From positions 40,830 to 104,829 of the forward strand of contig JABCPU010000240.1 of the NCBI GenBank assembly GCA_016800925.1: a stretch of DNA of 64,000 nt. The letters run 5' to 3'. Source of the DNA: Suillus spraguei (lineage: Eukaryota; Basidiomycota; Agaricomycetes; Boletales; Suillaceae). Below are positions 22,120 to 33,235 of this stretch, piece by piece. The notes beneath the pieces were generated by a model. The model saw only the letters and a list, made by a program, of their open reading frames with translations. It was not told the DNA's origin and ran no database searches. A program made the translations under genes and the position numbers. Positions within the stretch are counted from its first letter, which is position 1, and every line of letters begins with the position of its first letter.

Positions 22120-22764
22120 GAATCAGGGTGATAAAGGCTCTTGAAAATCCCATGCCGCCAACACCATATTTCATTATAGTACAGTACACACCGTGCATGA
22201 TCTCGTCTTGAAGCTGATCGTACCAGATATCAAGAGCTGAGAACTAGATCACTAGCATTTCACAAAATACAGTATTCTGGTTATCAGTTCTTGAAGTGGT
22301 AGAAAAGAGTGCGAAACAAATCTGGCATTGGGAAAGTCGGGGTGCAATATTCTCTCCTAACGTTGTTGTCATCATCAGCCACGCAGCAGGTCTTTATACC
22401 ATGCGCTCTGTCAATAAATGCAGGGTGCTAAAAACGCTAAACACAAAGAATTATCGCTGGAAACACAAAACAGGAGAGACATACTGTTATTTGCTTCAAT
22501 TATATGCCTCCAACAGTGGCTGTGCGAATATGGATAGATCACCCACAAAGCGCATGAGTCCAAATGGCTTGTGGATGCGAAGGGTCTGTATGGTCCAATG
22601 AGTTTTATGCATAAGAAGATCGAAAATCTCACAAATCTGTAAGGACACAAAGCATCAAGGAATGCAAACTGATCACCACAGATTCTAGAACTTAGATAGA
22701 ACAGAAGGCACACGTTAATTGTACCGCATATCATGAACAAAAGCCTCACTCATTTTGAACGAGA
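22120..22764 (+). repeat. Diverged duplicate of 4945-5680
   Basis: Same order of shared stretches as 4945-5680 (CCAACACCATAT, GAACTAGATCACTAGC, GTGCGAAAC, TCACTCATTTTGAACGAGA). The duplicate is interrupted at 22765 by a Harbinger-type element; the copy near 5675-5685 shows the unoccupied site. Confidence 0.8.
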
Positions 22765-22769
22765 CATTA

Positions 22770-23424
22770 GTGGTTCTCAAAGTTAACTTCGTATAGAAAT
22801 TTCAAACGTTGAGCATTTTGGAATTTGCCGGTTAATTGAGGCTCCGACGCTGACACATCAACCCTAACCTTATACTCAGACCGTCATCATCTACTGCGAC
22901 ACCATCTTTCAATATCATTATGCCTCGGGAATCCGATCGTTCAAGGCTCCTTCGCAGCCTCAAACAAACTAGTCATGACCTTACTATCGCGCGATACATG
23001 GAGTTAGTTGAGTTTATGGTAGATGAACTACTAGTAGATGAGGAGGAGGACTCATCAGAGATCAGCGACACTGCCAGTGGTCATGGTCTGATATCAGCAT
23101 ACAGACAGCACCACCAGCATGGCCTGAATCCCCTACCTCATCGGTCACATCTGCCTCGTCAATCAATTCGCTTGTATCACTCTCAACAGCATACTCGAGC
23201 GTCCTATCACACGATATCCCAGACATGTGTGAACGAGTTTTTCATGATACAGGGTGTTCTTAACACAGCGATTAAGGATCAGATTGGAGCTTGACCACCA
23301 TCGACACCAATGACAACAACGAGCAGGCAGGGCATACTGGAGTTCGAAAGCTGCCGTACCGGCAGCATCCGAATTCGCAAATTTTGGCTGAGAATTTCTT
23401 TCTAGGTTTGACTTTGAGAACCGT
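22770..23424 (+). mobile_element. Non-autonomous PIF/Harbinger relic, 655 bp
   Basis: Ends carry inverted repeats GGTTCTCAAAGT (left, from 22772) and its complement ACTTTGAGAACC (right, to 23422), with further patchy similarity inside. CATTA is duplicated at 22765-22769 and 23425-23429. The paralogous segment at 5670-5700 lacks the element (GAACGAGAATTATACCC), confirming insertion. Inside is only an N-terminal transposase-like frame. Confidence 0.85.
22920..23294 (+). pseudogene. Harbinger transposase N-terminal fragment
   Basis: ATG 22920 opens MPRESDRSRLLRSLKQ, which parallels the start MPRQSQRQELLKQID of the complete transposase at 42554, including an acidic/Ser stretch afterwards. The DDE nuclease region is absent, so it is a deletion derivative of a second Harbinger lineage. 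Confidence 0.65.
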
Positions 23425-23429
23425 CATTA

Positions 23430-24639
23430 TGCACAGGGATAAATCAGCTATCGGCTCTTGAGGGATAGCGGAGAGTGCGAAGCGAGTCTGGCTTTGGGAT
23501 GAGTAGAAGATGATCAGCATATCCTGCTATAAATACCGTCGTCATCGTCGTCAGCCATCCATGAACTGTGTATTATCATCATAGCATGTGGGGTGCCCTT
23601 TGATGAAGAATGTTGATGTCGAGTTTGATGCGGGGCGATGAAAATATGTGTGATGTCTCCTTGGAACGCTGGATATGAAAAATTATCATTGGTATGTGAA
23701 GTAGGGAAGAGACACACGGCGGGCGGCTTATCTACGCCGGCAAATGATTGGGAGATCGCACAAATGTGGAATTATATCATAACAGAATCTTGAGTGAGGA
23801 ACAGATGAACGCAAGACTGAAGAGTAGCTATTAGAAATTGAGTCCGCTAGAATAGTGAAACGACGCACAACAAACTCAACTGTATCCAAATAGATCTGCA
23901 GATGCGGAGCCTCTGGGGGTAGATATGAAGCTACAGACAATGAAGAGCATGAATCGAGCAGTCCATAAAGATACAAATGATTGAAACTCACAAACAAAGT
24001 TGTTGTGCGTATCAGCTGAGTGGCTGGAGTACAGGCATCTTCTAGCAGGACTGTCCAACGGACTGTCGGATACGAGGTAACTTGGATGGGGGGAGAATGA
24101 TAAAGGCTAGATACGTCGTCAATCAAGTTGCATGTGGGTTTATAGTGAAGAGCAATCAGCTCACCAAATGCAAACAGCTATAAAGGAGGATCAGTAGGCG
24201 TCCAATCCGCGTTGATTCGCGTGAACAATATGTAGAGTCGCTTTTGACCAACCTTTCACCATCGGGCCGATATTTGAGCGCTATAATGAGAAACACAATT
24301 AGGAGATATTGGACTTCAAGCTAATATCGCTCAAATATTGCTGATCATCAGACAGCACTGCATATTCGATGTCAGTGACTCCCCATCTTGCAACACCAGA
24401 ACGCCGTGGATGAAAAAAGGACATGAGCAGCCCCACCTTTGAGTTTGACAGATCAACCATCCAAGCTGTGAATAATGAGACGATGGAGCAAATAAGCGAC
24501 GCAGATTGAGGGTGAGCAAAGTGAAAGGTACTGAGGAAATATTGTGAACCAAATTATCAATGCGCTGAGCAACAAGGCCCAATGAAGAGGACCTTATCCT
24601 ACATTAATTAAATATTGAGTCGCTGACAACGCCGGACAT
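23430..24639. repeat. Duplicated non-coding block (partner at 35.68-37.2 kb, inverted)
   Basis: Bases 23750-24140 match the reverse complement of the sequence around 35690-35800 plus 37044-37180 (shared GCTCCGCATCTGCAGATCTA and GCTCGATTCATG). The partner is split by a LINE. Bases 24440-24600 also match 51780-51920 (TTGCTCAGCGCATTGATAA, ACCTTTCACTTTGCTCACCC). No gene identified. Confidence 0.7.
24355..24415 (+). pseudogene. TM-family exon 1 fragment
   Basis: Reads HCIFDVSDSPSCNTRTPW, a remnant of the CIHxxDxSDSPSCNTRTxWDI region of the TM family. Both ends are lost. Sixty bases, no promoter. Confidence 0.6.
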
Positions 24640-25820
24640 GCCGGAGTTATTCAATGTCAATGTTTCTGGCTTCAACTGCAGCATCGTCTGCAGGCATGGA
24701 GGATTGTGCTATTTTTATATTAGCGATATCATCGTCACAGGGTATTCTAAAATACGAACCTGCACTTTAAGTACTACCATCATATCCTCTGCGGCCACAC
24801 CTGCGAACTCGCTTTCTACATAAAAAATGAGTATTCCTCTTGCGACTACTACAGGACAACCTTCTCCTACTACTCGCAAATAGCTGAACGTCGATGATGA
24901 CATCAATGTGTTGTTCGTCTGAAGATCCTCAATCAAAGTTGGATGACTTGGAAGATACATTTTCGAAGGAACCAATACTCATAACAGGGCACCATGAACT
25001 CAGATAGAGGATCAAGATAAGTACATCATATGATAGAACTTTGCAACCTCCATGTTTTGAGGACTCGGATTTCCATGTTTAATGTGATGCATATGCCCTA
25101 CAGATGAGAACAGCGGGTGCCTTTACCCATGCCACACCATCTCAAACATTATTCATTGATGTTGAATTAGTTCAGCATACCTCAAGCATCTCGGAATTCA
25201 CACCGCCATTGTTGCGTTGACAACATCTATTATTTCTGTTACAGAAGGACAGCCAAATTGTAGCCCAATGGGCGGGAGTTGCAACCAGGACGGTGAGTGT
25301 TTCTGGTTTGGCATCAGTGCTGCAAGCTGTTGGTTGAACTGTTGATTCAGAATTGTCAGAGGCGACACTGAGTTGAAGGAGTACATGGCATGAGTGAATT
25401 GACATATTTGCGTACTTGGTATGACCTATATATGCGCTCGCTTCGAGTCACAGCTAAGAAGGTGCATCTTATGTGCAAGCTTTACCATACTAGGAGTTGT
25501 GTTGTTTGAAGTTCGAACCGCAGGTGCTGCCGGCCCAACAGTACTGTGGTGGCATTATGGGTTATTATAATCATCGTTCTTAATCGCACTGTTAGAAGCG
25601 ACTCAATTGCTTCATTGAACGAGTAAGCTAGCCGCAACAGCGACCCAAGTAGTATGTATAAAGCCTGATTTATTTTTGGTTTTATTGATGCCCATTTTGC
25701 CAAGGTGCCTTACGGATGAGGACAAGGATTTCTGATCGTTGAAAAGATATACCTGCGGCTGGACTTCCTTGTGCATAATTCTCTTCTGCCATCGACATAC
25801 ACGAACAAAGGACGTAGTTG
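24640..25820 (+). repeat. Decayed copy D of the peptide-gene cassette
   Basis: Collinear with 6790-8300: conserved block (24640-24990), spacer, peptide-gene remnant (25200-25291), 3' flank (25300-25520) and the single hairpin arm near 25690. Sequence identity is clearly lower than between 6-7.7 kb and 33.6-35.4 kb, so this duplication is older. It ends at the MITE at 25821. Confidence 0.75.
25200..25291 (+). pseudogene. Six-Cys peptide gene fragment (copy D)
   Basis: Encodes TAIVALTTSIISVT then GQPNCSPMGGSCNQDG, the signal peptide core and first two cysteines. Promoter, TATA and ATG are gone: the sequence jumps from the far-upstream GGAATTCAC directly to codon 7. The 3' part is also gone: it jumps at GGTGAG into what corresponds to the 3' UTR of copy A, where short identical bases mark both deletion joints. 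Confidence 0.8.
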
Positions 25821-26083
25821 CATCAGGAAATTCACACATTCCTTAACATGCTTAATCAGCTTAACTCACTTATCTCAAAACTTGTTTGCTCTCTCTCACA
25901 TCATTCACCTGGCATATCTTATATTTTTTGAGTGCGAAATACAATAAAACATGTATATTAATATATCTCAACTTTTTTTTTCTGAATTCATTCACATTGA
26001 AATTTTGGACAAGTAGATTCAATTTCACCAAGGCAGTTAAGTGTAAATAAGGGCACGTCAAGGAATGTGTGAATTTCCTGATG
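25821..26083 (+). mobile_element. MITE copy 1 (263 bp)
   Basis: Ends CATCAGGAAATTCACACATT and its reverse complement; the first 24 bases of both ends match exactly and similarity continues to about 34. No coding capacity. A copy in the opposite orientation lies inside LINE2 (29471-29743). No obvious target duplication here (TG left, AA right). Confidence 0.9.
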
Positions 26084-26099
26084 AATGCCATGGATAAAT

Positions 26100-26470
26100 T
26101 GATGGCGCAACTGGAAGCTCAAGCGCTCCCATGCCTGTGGCAGAGTTTAAAAGTCAGTCACGTGCCCAGACTCTTCGGTCAGGCAGGACTGATATACAAC
26201 AGACACAGCACCTTTATAGAATGAAGAATGACCCATGGGTTCTTGTTGCAGATGGGTGGATCCATGCTCTACGTCAATGGCAAACCACGAATCACTCATA
26301 CTACTCATTAATTTCGGAGCTTTGTTCGTGACGTATCTGTGGATATGCATGTTCTCTGGGGCGGTGGTGAACTATCGAAAGACATCGCCATCATGATGCT
26401 TCAGCTTGTGTGGTTTATCGTTGTCTGTTACGTCGAGTCAACCTTCTAATAACCTTGTTTAAAAGTGATA
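26100..26470 (+). pseudogene. TM-family relic (exon 2)
   Basis: 26228-26310 reads THGFLLQMGGSMLYVNGKP then ends at TAA; 26360-26460 reads LSKDIAIMMLQLVWFIV, the next conserved helix, after a deletion of the charged linker. It lies between the MITE and the 5' fragment of another TM gene. Confidence 0.75.
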
Positions 26471-26924
26471 CTCTAACGATAAGCATTCTGCCCTGCATTC
26501 CATATGGCTACTGGACGATGATGATGGCATCCAAGTACGTCTTGCGTCTTGTCGTCAGACTTACTGCATTAGGCATGTAGCACCACACCGCATATTTAGA
26601 TTCCCTGGTGGTTGCGGTGGCCTCGAGGCATACACCTGTGCATGAATCAATGAAAACAGACCAGAATGAACAGACGCCATCATCCAGACACACGGCGATG
26701 CCAGCCACCCTGCATGCATCCTGCAAATTGAATGCCAAAACCTATGACTTTGAAGCATTGCTTATTGCTTGGTGTGGCAGAGTCCTACTATGCTGAACAG
26801 CACAGTACTCACAGTACTAGCGAGCTGATCAGAGAACCGACGAGAAGAAGATAGTGTCATAATATATATCATAATATACAGGATACATGACTATGTAAAC
26901 ACACCTCAACCATGTGCGCAGCAC
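26471..26924. other. Conserved upstream region of the TM family
   Basis: Bases 26510-26660 (ATGATGGCATCCAAGTACGT ... CATACACCTGTGCATGAA) are similar to 14470-14610, 38880-38990 (-) and 55480-55620. Probably the extended promoter region of TM genes. No frame of interest. Confidence 0.5.
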
Positions 26925-26979
26925 CCCATAAAAAGGGAGCAGAATGAACAGACGATATACTCTCAATTTTTCAATGATC
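26925..26979 (+). pseudogene. TM-family gene 5' end, cut by LINE2
   Basis: CACCCCATAAAAAGGGAGCA and then ATGAACAGACG..CTCTCAATTTTTCAATGATC match the promoter and first codons at 16099-16155. Sequence switches to the poly-T of LINE2 at 26980. The rest of the gene is absent on the far side of the LINE. Confidence 0.8.
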
Positions 26980-27192
26980 TTTTTTTTTTTTTTTTTTTTT
27001 TGATCCTTGTTTATTGTCCGTTGGGGCTATGCCCTATGATGGACACTACCTACTGTACATCTAATCTATTCGTATATGCTTTGGTCCGTTTTTTGGTTGT
27101 CTATGCTATACAGTGGTCCTGGCTTGCGCGCGGACGTTAGGGCCTTCTTCAGGCTCTTGATATGATTTGTGCGACTTGTTGTCGCGTTTCCT

Positions 27193-30100
27193 CTATTCCT
27201 TCTCCTTTTCCGCTGGGGGGGTTACATCTCCGAAGGTTTGTTCCAATCTTCTCGTGCGCGCGATGTACGTCAACATTGCTCTCATTCCCTTGCTTTCGTT
27301 CAGCAGGTACTCGATTTTGCATTGTCTTGCTCCGACTTCTTTCCTCATTTGTTCTCTCTGGTTCACGTATGCTGGGCAGACTAGGATGAAGTGGTGTACC
27401 GTTTCGTCATGGTTTTCGCATGCTGGGCAACGCGCCATTGGGGATTTCGCTATTCGTTTGAGGTGTTTGTTGAGCGCTATATGTCCCGTGCGGAGTTGAA
27501 ACATCAGTGAGCTGTGACGTCTCGGTAGCTTCTCTATCTTCTTTGCAAACTTCTTTGATGGTGCTGACGTGTCGACTGATTTGAGCAGTGTGTAGCGCGG
27601 TGAGTTCTCCATGATGGTGGTGGCCTCTTTTTTGATCTTTGCGTAGAAGTGTTGTCTTAGTGCCGCTTTGCTCCTTGGTAGGATTCTGAGTTCTCCTTCC
27701 TCGGTTAGGAGCGACTTTGGCTGGGCTCGTGTGTCTGATGATTCGCCTCGTGCGGCGCGTTTCGCGTGAGTGTCTGCCTCTTCATTTCCTGGTATCCCTA
27801 CATGGCCTGGCGTCCATCTGACTTTGAGTTTTATTTCGTCGTGCTCAGGGATGAGTCTTCTAAGATCATCGTGGAATTGGTCCATGAGGTAGTGTCCTGG
27901 CTGTGAGCGGAAAGCTTCGGTTGCTCTTATCGCTGCCTGATTGTCGACACCTAGGGATATGGTGCCCCTTCTTCCTCCCGTCTCCTTCAGCACTTGTACT
28001 GCTAATATCATCCCCACCAACTCTGCTTCATAGACCGTATGCTCGTGGTCGCTCCCCAAGTGAAACCTCTTGCTTCCTATCACTTCGTTGCCTCTCATGA
28101 CCACTGCTGCTCCTCCAACTCCCCCATCCACCATTGACCCGTCTGAGTACGCCCTTAGGTTTTCATTGGCGAGTCCATCTTCTATCTTTGCTGTCTCGGC
28201 CTTCTCCGCTATGTGGATGTCTACATCCAGCTCCCACTTGGGGTAGTGTCTGACTGGGTCTATCTTTTCCACCGTCGATGGGTTGATCCTGAATTCGTAC
28301 ATCAGCTTATGCAGTGGGGATGGATAGCGTTTTTTCCCCTTAAAATCTCTCTCTTTGCCGTAATCGTATGCGTTCTTGATTCCCTTGGCTAGTGGATGTT
28401 TCTGTGGGAGTGTCGCCATTCTGAGCGTGGCTCTGTAGCACGCTTTTCGAAGAGTCTGTTGAAAAGGTAGTACATTAGCGTGCGCGTCTAGCATGTCTGT
28501 GGGACTTGATCTTAGTCCTCCCGCAATTGATATGGTTGTCATTCTCTGCACTCGCGCCATCTGCGAGGCGAAGCCTCTTGCTCCTCGCCCTTTCCCCCTT
28601 TTCCCCCTCCCCTTTTCTACTAGACCTGCGCACCACACATCTGCGGCGTACAACATCTTCGGGACGATTACTCCCTCATACAGTTTTTTCATCAGTTTCC
28701 CGTGTATTCCCTTCGTCGGACGTATCATCCGGCTACATGCTAGCGCGTACTTCGTTCCTTTGGCCAGTGCGTGGGCCGCCTGCTCCTTGAAGTTTAGATT
28801 TTCGTCGGTGATGATTCCTAGAAATTTGTGCGACTTCGAAGGTTGGATTGTGTGATCGCGGATGGTGATGGGTACTCGTGGCATAGGGACTGTCTTGTTG
28901 GGGTTTTCGGTGCTTCAAACTCGTATCCTGGAAAGACAAATTAGTGCGGTTTTGTCTAGCTCAAACTCAGCGTTGTATTCCTCGCTCCAGTCAAGTGCAC
29001 CTCCTTGCTTTTCCATCATGTTTTTGACCTTTGCGTTTGATTCCTCGTATGAGCGCCCTCTTGCTATTAGCGCTACATTGTCGATGAATCCTAGACTCAG
29101 TTCTCCTTTGCTGGGTCTCGGGTCTGTGACTCGCAGGACTGGTGCGTTGTAGAAGATGAAGCCCATTGGGGATAGCGGACATCCCTGGTCTAGTCCATCT
29201 GACACATTGAACAAGTTTGACTGGTAGTCGTCGAAAAAGAGATGCGTCGTTCTGTTGTCCAGTCTTCGTTTGTACCAATCTACATATTCCTTTGGTATTC
29301 TTGCTTTTCTGAGGTTGTGTAGTAGCTTGCTTGCTACCACGCTCGGGAAGGCCGCCTTTACGTCAAGGAAGAGTAGGGAAACGTGGTTGTTTGTTTTCGA
29401 CACCCAGGAATCTGTTATGAACTTAGTTAGCAGGTGGAGGGAGTCTACCGTTGATCGTCCCGGTCGACCGCATCAGGAAATTCACACATTCCTTGACGTG
29501 CCCTTATGCGGACTTATTTACACTTAACTGCCTTGGTGAAATTGAATCTACTTGTCCAAAATTTCAATGTGAATGAATTCAGAAAAAAAAAGTTGAGATA
29601 TATTAATATACATGTTTTATTGTATTTCGCACTCAAAAAATATAAGATATGCCAGGTGAATGATGTGAGAGAGAGCAAACAAGTTTTGAGATAAGTGAGT
29701 TAAGCTGATTAAGCATGTTAAGGAATGTGTGAATTTCCTGATGCGCCGAAGTGGGTTGGGGGTAATAGATGGTGTTCTTCTGCAATATATGTTAGATCGT
29801 CGGCAACACATGATGAGAGGATCTTAGCCATCGTGTCTAATAGCGTTATCGGTCTATATGCCTTCGGGACACTGTAGTCTGGCCTTCCTGGCTTCCTGAG
29901 TATGATCGTCGAGGAACATTTCCATTCGTTCGGGTACACTTCGAGGGTGAACGTAGCTCTGTATATTGGTGCCATGAATGGTACAAGAAGGTCAGCGCAT
30001 TTCATGAATACTACGTTGCTTATCCCATTGGGTCCTGGGGCTTTGAACGGTGATAGTTTCGCGATTGCTCTGTGTACTTGCTGGTTCGTGATTGGTCTGA

Positions 30101-31565
30101 ATTCACATATTGGAGGGTCGTAGTCGAAGTCCGGGTTCACTTGGTCATCGTCTGGCGGCGTTCTGAAGAATACCTCGTAAAGTAGCTCGCTCTTTCGGGT
30201 GTTATCTTGCATCGTGTTGTCCTGATTGTTTGCCCTCGGGTCTTGGAGGGTTTTGATCCTTGTGTGTATCTGGTCGGAAGGGTCGCCTGCTACGTATCTA
30301 TGAAAGGTCCATACTCCTGTGAATGTCAGTTCCTCTAACCATTCTGTCCAATGGTTTGTCTTCGCTCGCTTGATACTTTCTGAGAATCGGTTTCGTGCAA
30401 TTCTATATTCCTCGTGCACTGGGTCGTTTCGTCTCGCTAATTTCTTTCTTGATATCCTTCCTAGTTTGTGTGTTGCTTTTCGTTCGGTGTCCAGTTCCTT
30501 CGACCACCATCTCTTCGCGTACGGGGATGGTTTGGTCTTCGGTACGCACTTCTCTACTGTTTCGGCGATGCTTGTTGTGAGTGCCTTGAACGCCTCGTCG
30601 AACTGTTCTCGTGTCTTGATTTCCGTTGCCTGTGGGATGTCGTCTAGTTTAGTTTCAAGGACCTCCCGGAACTCTTCCCAGTCCGTGTCTCTGAAGTTGC
30701 GCTTGGGGCTGGTTTCAATTCGTTCTGGTTGGAGGTTGATGGTACTAATTATGGGGAAATGGTCAGTTACTACTGGGCGTAGCTGGTACTCTACACTGCA
30801 CTGCGTGAACGAGTACTCAAGATCTGCTGAACAAAATACATTGTCTGGGCGCATTAAGTTTTTGGTGTTTGATGCCTCTAGAGTGGCTATGTTTGGGGGG
30901 AGGACCTGGACTAAGTTATATAGTGATAGAAGGTTTATCAGTACTCCCGCGGCATCTAAGTTTGCTGCGGTGAAGAGATGTACATTATTTTGCATTTCCC
31001 ACATTGGGTGGTGGCGATTGAAATCGCCTAGCCAGATTATATGTTCATTATATACAGTGTTGTCGCCTTGAGCAATTCGCTGCTGCGTGCGATGTCTCTG
31101 GGAGTTTCGTTCAGACACCATGTGCCTCTCCATGAAGTGGAGTGTGCTATCGCTATCGCAGGGGTTATATATGTTGTAGATACACACCTTGCCGAAAGCC
31201 CCCGTTAGCTCTATCGCCATAGCATTCGCTGACTTGAGTGGTATAATGTGCCAATTGTTTTTCAATAGTCTCTTGTTGACTAGGATTATCGTCTGTGATC
31301 GTCCTGGGTTTGCGTGGTGGTCCGTTGGGTAGATTACGTCCCAGAACTGTCTTAGATTGGAGGCATTAGCAAGATTCATGGGGTTGAGATATGGTTCTTG
31401 GATGCACGCTATATCGTATACGTGCGGGTTTAAGTTTTTCAGCATGTGCTCCCATGCGTTGTTGGATTTCCGAAGGTTTTGCTGCCAGATTTTCAAGTCT
31501 TCGCGTTCTTGGTGTGTGTTGTCGGCATCATCCATCACTAGTTTCCGGCATGGTCCTGGTCCCAC
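27193..31565 (-). pseudogene. LINE2 ORF2 (EN-RT-RNase H), stop and MITE-interrupted
   Basis: EN and first RT motifs in 31565-29744, MITE, then the RT core (29470-28915), then a nonsense codon, then RT thumb, RNase H and CCHC (28884-27193) in one frame. The RNase H join that is broken in LINE1 is intact here (EDGLANENLRAYSDGS). Differences from LINE1 are mostly C-to-T or G-to-A at CpG (for example R to C, T to M). It starts inside ORF1's last codons (28-nt overlap). Confidence 0.92.
29471..29743 (-). mobile_element. MITE copy 2 (273 bp), inside LINE2
   Basis: Reverse-oriented relative of 25821-26083 with the same CATCAGGAAATTCACACATT ends and one 10-bp insertion. Comparison with LINE1 at about 2450 shows the empty site CGACCGCCGAAG; the occupied site gives CCG-element-CGCC, so the duplication is 2 bp (CG) or, if the element ends in GC, none. 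Confidence 0.92.
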
Positions 31566-33235
31566 CCTCTTTGTGGGCTGTAGGGTTTGTGGAGGGAGCC
31601 GTAAGGGGAGCTAGACCATCTTGGAGGTGTTGATTGCGTTTCGGTCTCTTCTTGGGTGGGTAGTTTCCATTGTGTTCGGTGGTCTGCTTGAGGTCTTGTC
31701 ATCTGCCATGCTTCTGGGATTCGGGATTGACCTCCCAATGGGATTCGGTTGGCGTTCCTGTTGTTGAGGTTCCGTTCCTCGCGTTCTTGGTTGTTGTTGT
31801 TGTTGTTGGTGGGCCGTCCATGTTCCGCTCTGTTTCTTGGTGGTGGGTATCGTTGTGGTTGATGATCCTCCGTCGCTTGCTGCCATATTGGGGCTGTCTC
31901 GTTGTTCTCTTCAAAATTTTGACTCGTTAGTGGTTCCCAGGTAAGAGGGTCTTCTGTGAGGAAAAATCGGTACTTAGCGTCTTCATTGCGGTTCTTGTGT
32001 CCATCCCACTTCTTCGTGAACGTCGGGCATTGTCGACTCCAGGCCGCGTGGCCCTTCACTTTGCAGTTCCTGCAGAAGAACTCGTTTTGATCTGTGACTT
32101 GGCACGCGGCTGTTCGGTGGTGTTCCCTGCATGTACCGCACGTCTCCTGTTCCTGTGGGCATTCTGCGGCCATGTGAGTGTTTTCGAATGAGTGGCATTT
32201 GAGGCATCTGGTCGGTTCTGGTATTAGCTTTCTTCCATATACTTTCTTACCTTCGATTGTCAGGCCGAACTTGATGGCTTGATTTGCTCCCTCCTTGGAG
32301 TTAAAGGTCATTATTATGTGGGCTGTTCGTTGTCCTGGTTTGCGCCTTGCTTCCGGTTTGATGTATCGCGCCTTGCTAATCGTTTTTGGTTTCAAGCCCG
32401 CCTTCTTCTCGACGTCCGCTAGTGCTGCTGGGTTGTTGGGTACAAAGGTTACTGGTACATTTTCCACTATAACGTTGTGCGTTCGCTCCTTGATCACTAT
32501 TTCCACTCCGAAGTGTTCCAGGAAGTATCCTCGGTTTGCTGCCACGTTGAACCACTCTGCTGCCTCAGGTGAGTTGAGCTCGTAAAGGACTCCTCCATGA
32601 GGGAGACGGCGTGCTGAGATGAAGTTGATTGATGTTGGAAGTACAACTTTCTCCTTTGACATTTGCTCCACTGCTAAGGTGGCCTTTGCTACTAGTTGCG
32701 CCTCCGTTAGGTCTTTCAGAGAGTTGGCGAAGAGCTGTGATTGTCTGTCGACTAGGATCTGCCTTGCCTGTGTCTCGCTTCTCGCTAGTACCTTCGTTAG
32801 TGGGGCAGGGATGTTAGTTTTGGCTGCGTCTGCAAACGTTCGTGGTCCGTCAGACCGTTCATCACTCGTTCTTTGTGGCGTTGTGCTCTTCATGTTTCCA
32901 GCTATCTTTCCCAAATCTTCCGCTGATGATTTCAAGTTGGTGCGTACCTCCGTCATCGACTCTATTGTTTTCTTTTGCGCATCTATTGTTTCTGTTAATG
33001 TCTCGACTTTCTCGTCTAGGGTCGCAATCGGTCCGCCTATTAGGGCTTTGACTTTTTCTATGATGTTTTCCGTGTTTATTTCCGTATCGACTTCCTGTAT
33101 TATTAGTGCAATTGCTCGTAGTATGTCAGTATGTGTGGCGCCTAGATTTGCTGTGATACTAAATTCGAATAAAGCTACCGAGATTGATTGCAACATGCTA
33201 CCGGCTGTTGGCATTACGAGACCGTGCATGGACAA
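31538..33235 (-). CDS. LINE2 ORF1 (zinc-knuckle RNA-binding protein), intact frame
   Basis: 565 codons in an open frame. N-terminal part with a probable coiled coil (about residues 50-120: IATLDEKVETLTETIDAQKK), a central RRM-like/unassigned part, three zinc knuckles (CLKCHSFENTHMAAEC, CGTCREHHRTAAC, CRNCKVKGHAAWSRQC) and a Q/N/R-rich tail. It binds the element's RNA in the LINE particle by family analogy. The last 28 nt overlap ORF2. The upstream frame joining it to the peptide gene signal (33782-33357) is a junction artefact. Confidence 0.88.
   Translation of the reverse strand: MSMHGLVMPTAGSMLQSISVALFEFSITANLGATHTDILRAIALIIQEVDTEINTENIIEKVKALIGGPIATLDEKVETLTETIDAQKKTIESMTEVRTNLKSSAEDLGKIAGNMKSTTPQRTSDERSDGPRTFADAAKTNIPAPLTKVLARSETQARQILVDRQSQLFANSLKDLTEAQLVAKATLAVEQMSKEKVVLPTSINFISARRLPHGGVLYELNSPEAAEWFNVAANRGYFLEHFGVEIVIKERTHNVIVENVPVTFVPNNPAALADVEKKAGLKPKTISKARYIKPEARRKPGQRTAHIIMTFNSKEGANQAIKFGLTIEGKKVYGRKLIPEPTRCLKCHSFENTHMAAECPQEQETCGTCREHHRTAACQVTDQNEFFCRNCKVKGHAAWSRQCPTFTKKWDGHKNRNEDAKYRFFLTEDPLTWEPLTSQNFEENNETAPIWQQATEDHQPQRYPPPRNRAEHGRPTNNNNNNQEREERNLNNRNANRIPLGGQSRIPEAWQMTRPQADHRTQWKLPTQEETETQSTPPRWSSSPYGSLHKPYSPQRGWDQDHAGN

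Noticed and set aside
27167..28855. Long frames on the + strand opposite LINE2
   Set aside because: They mirror identical frames opposite LINE1 and are shadows of the RT/RNase H gene.
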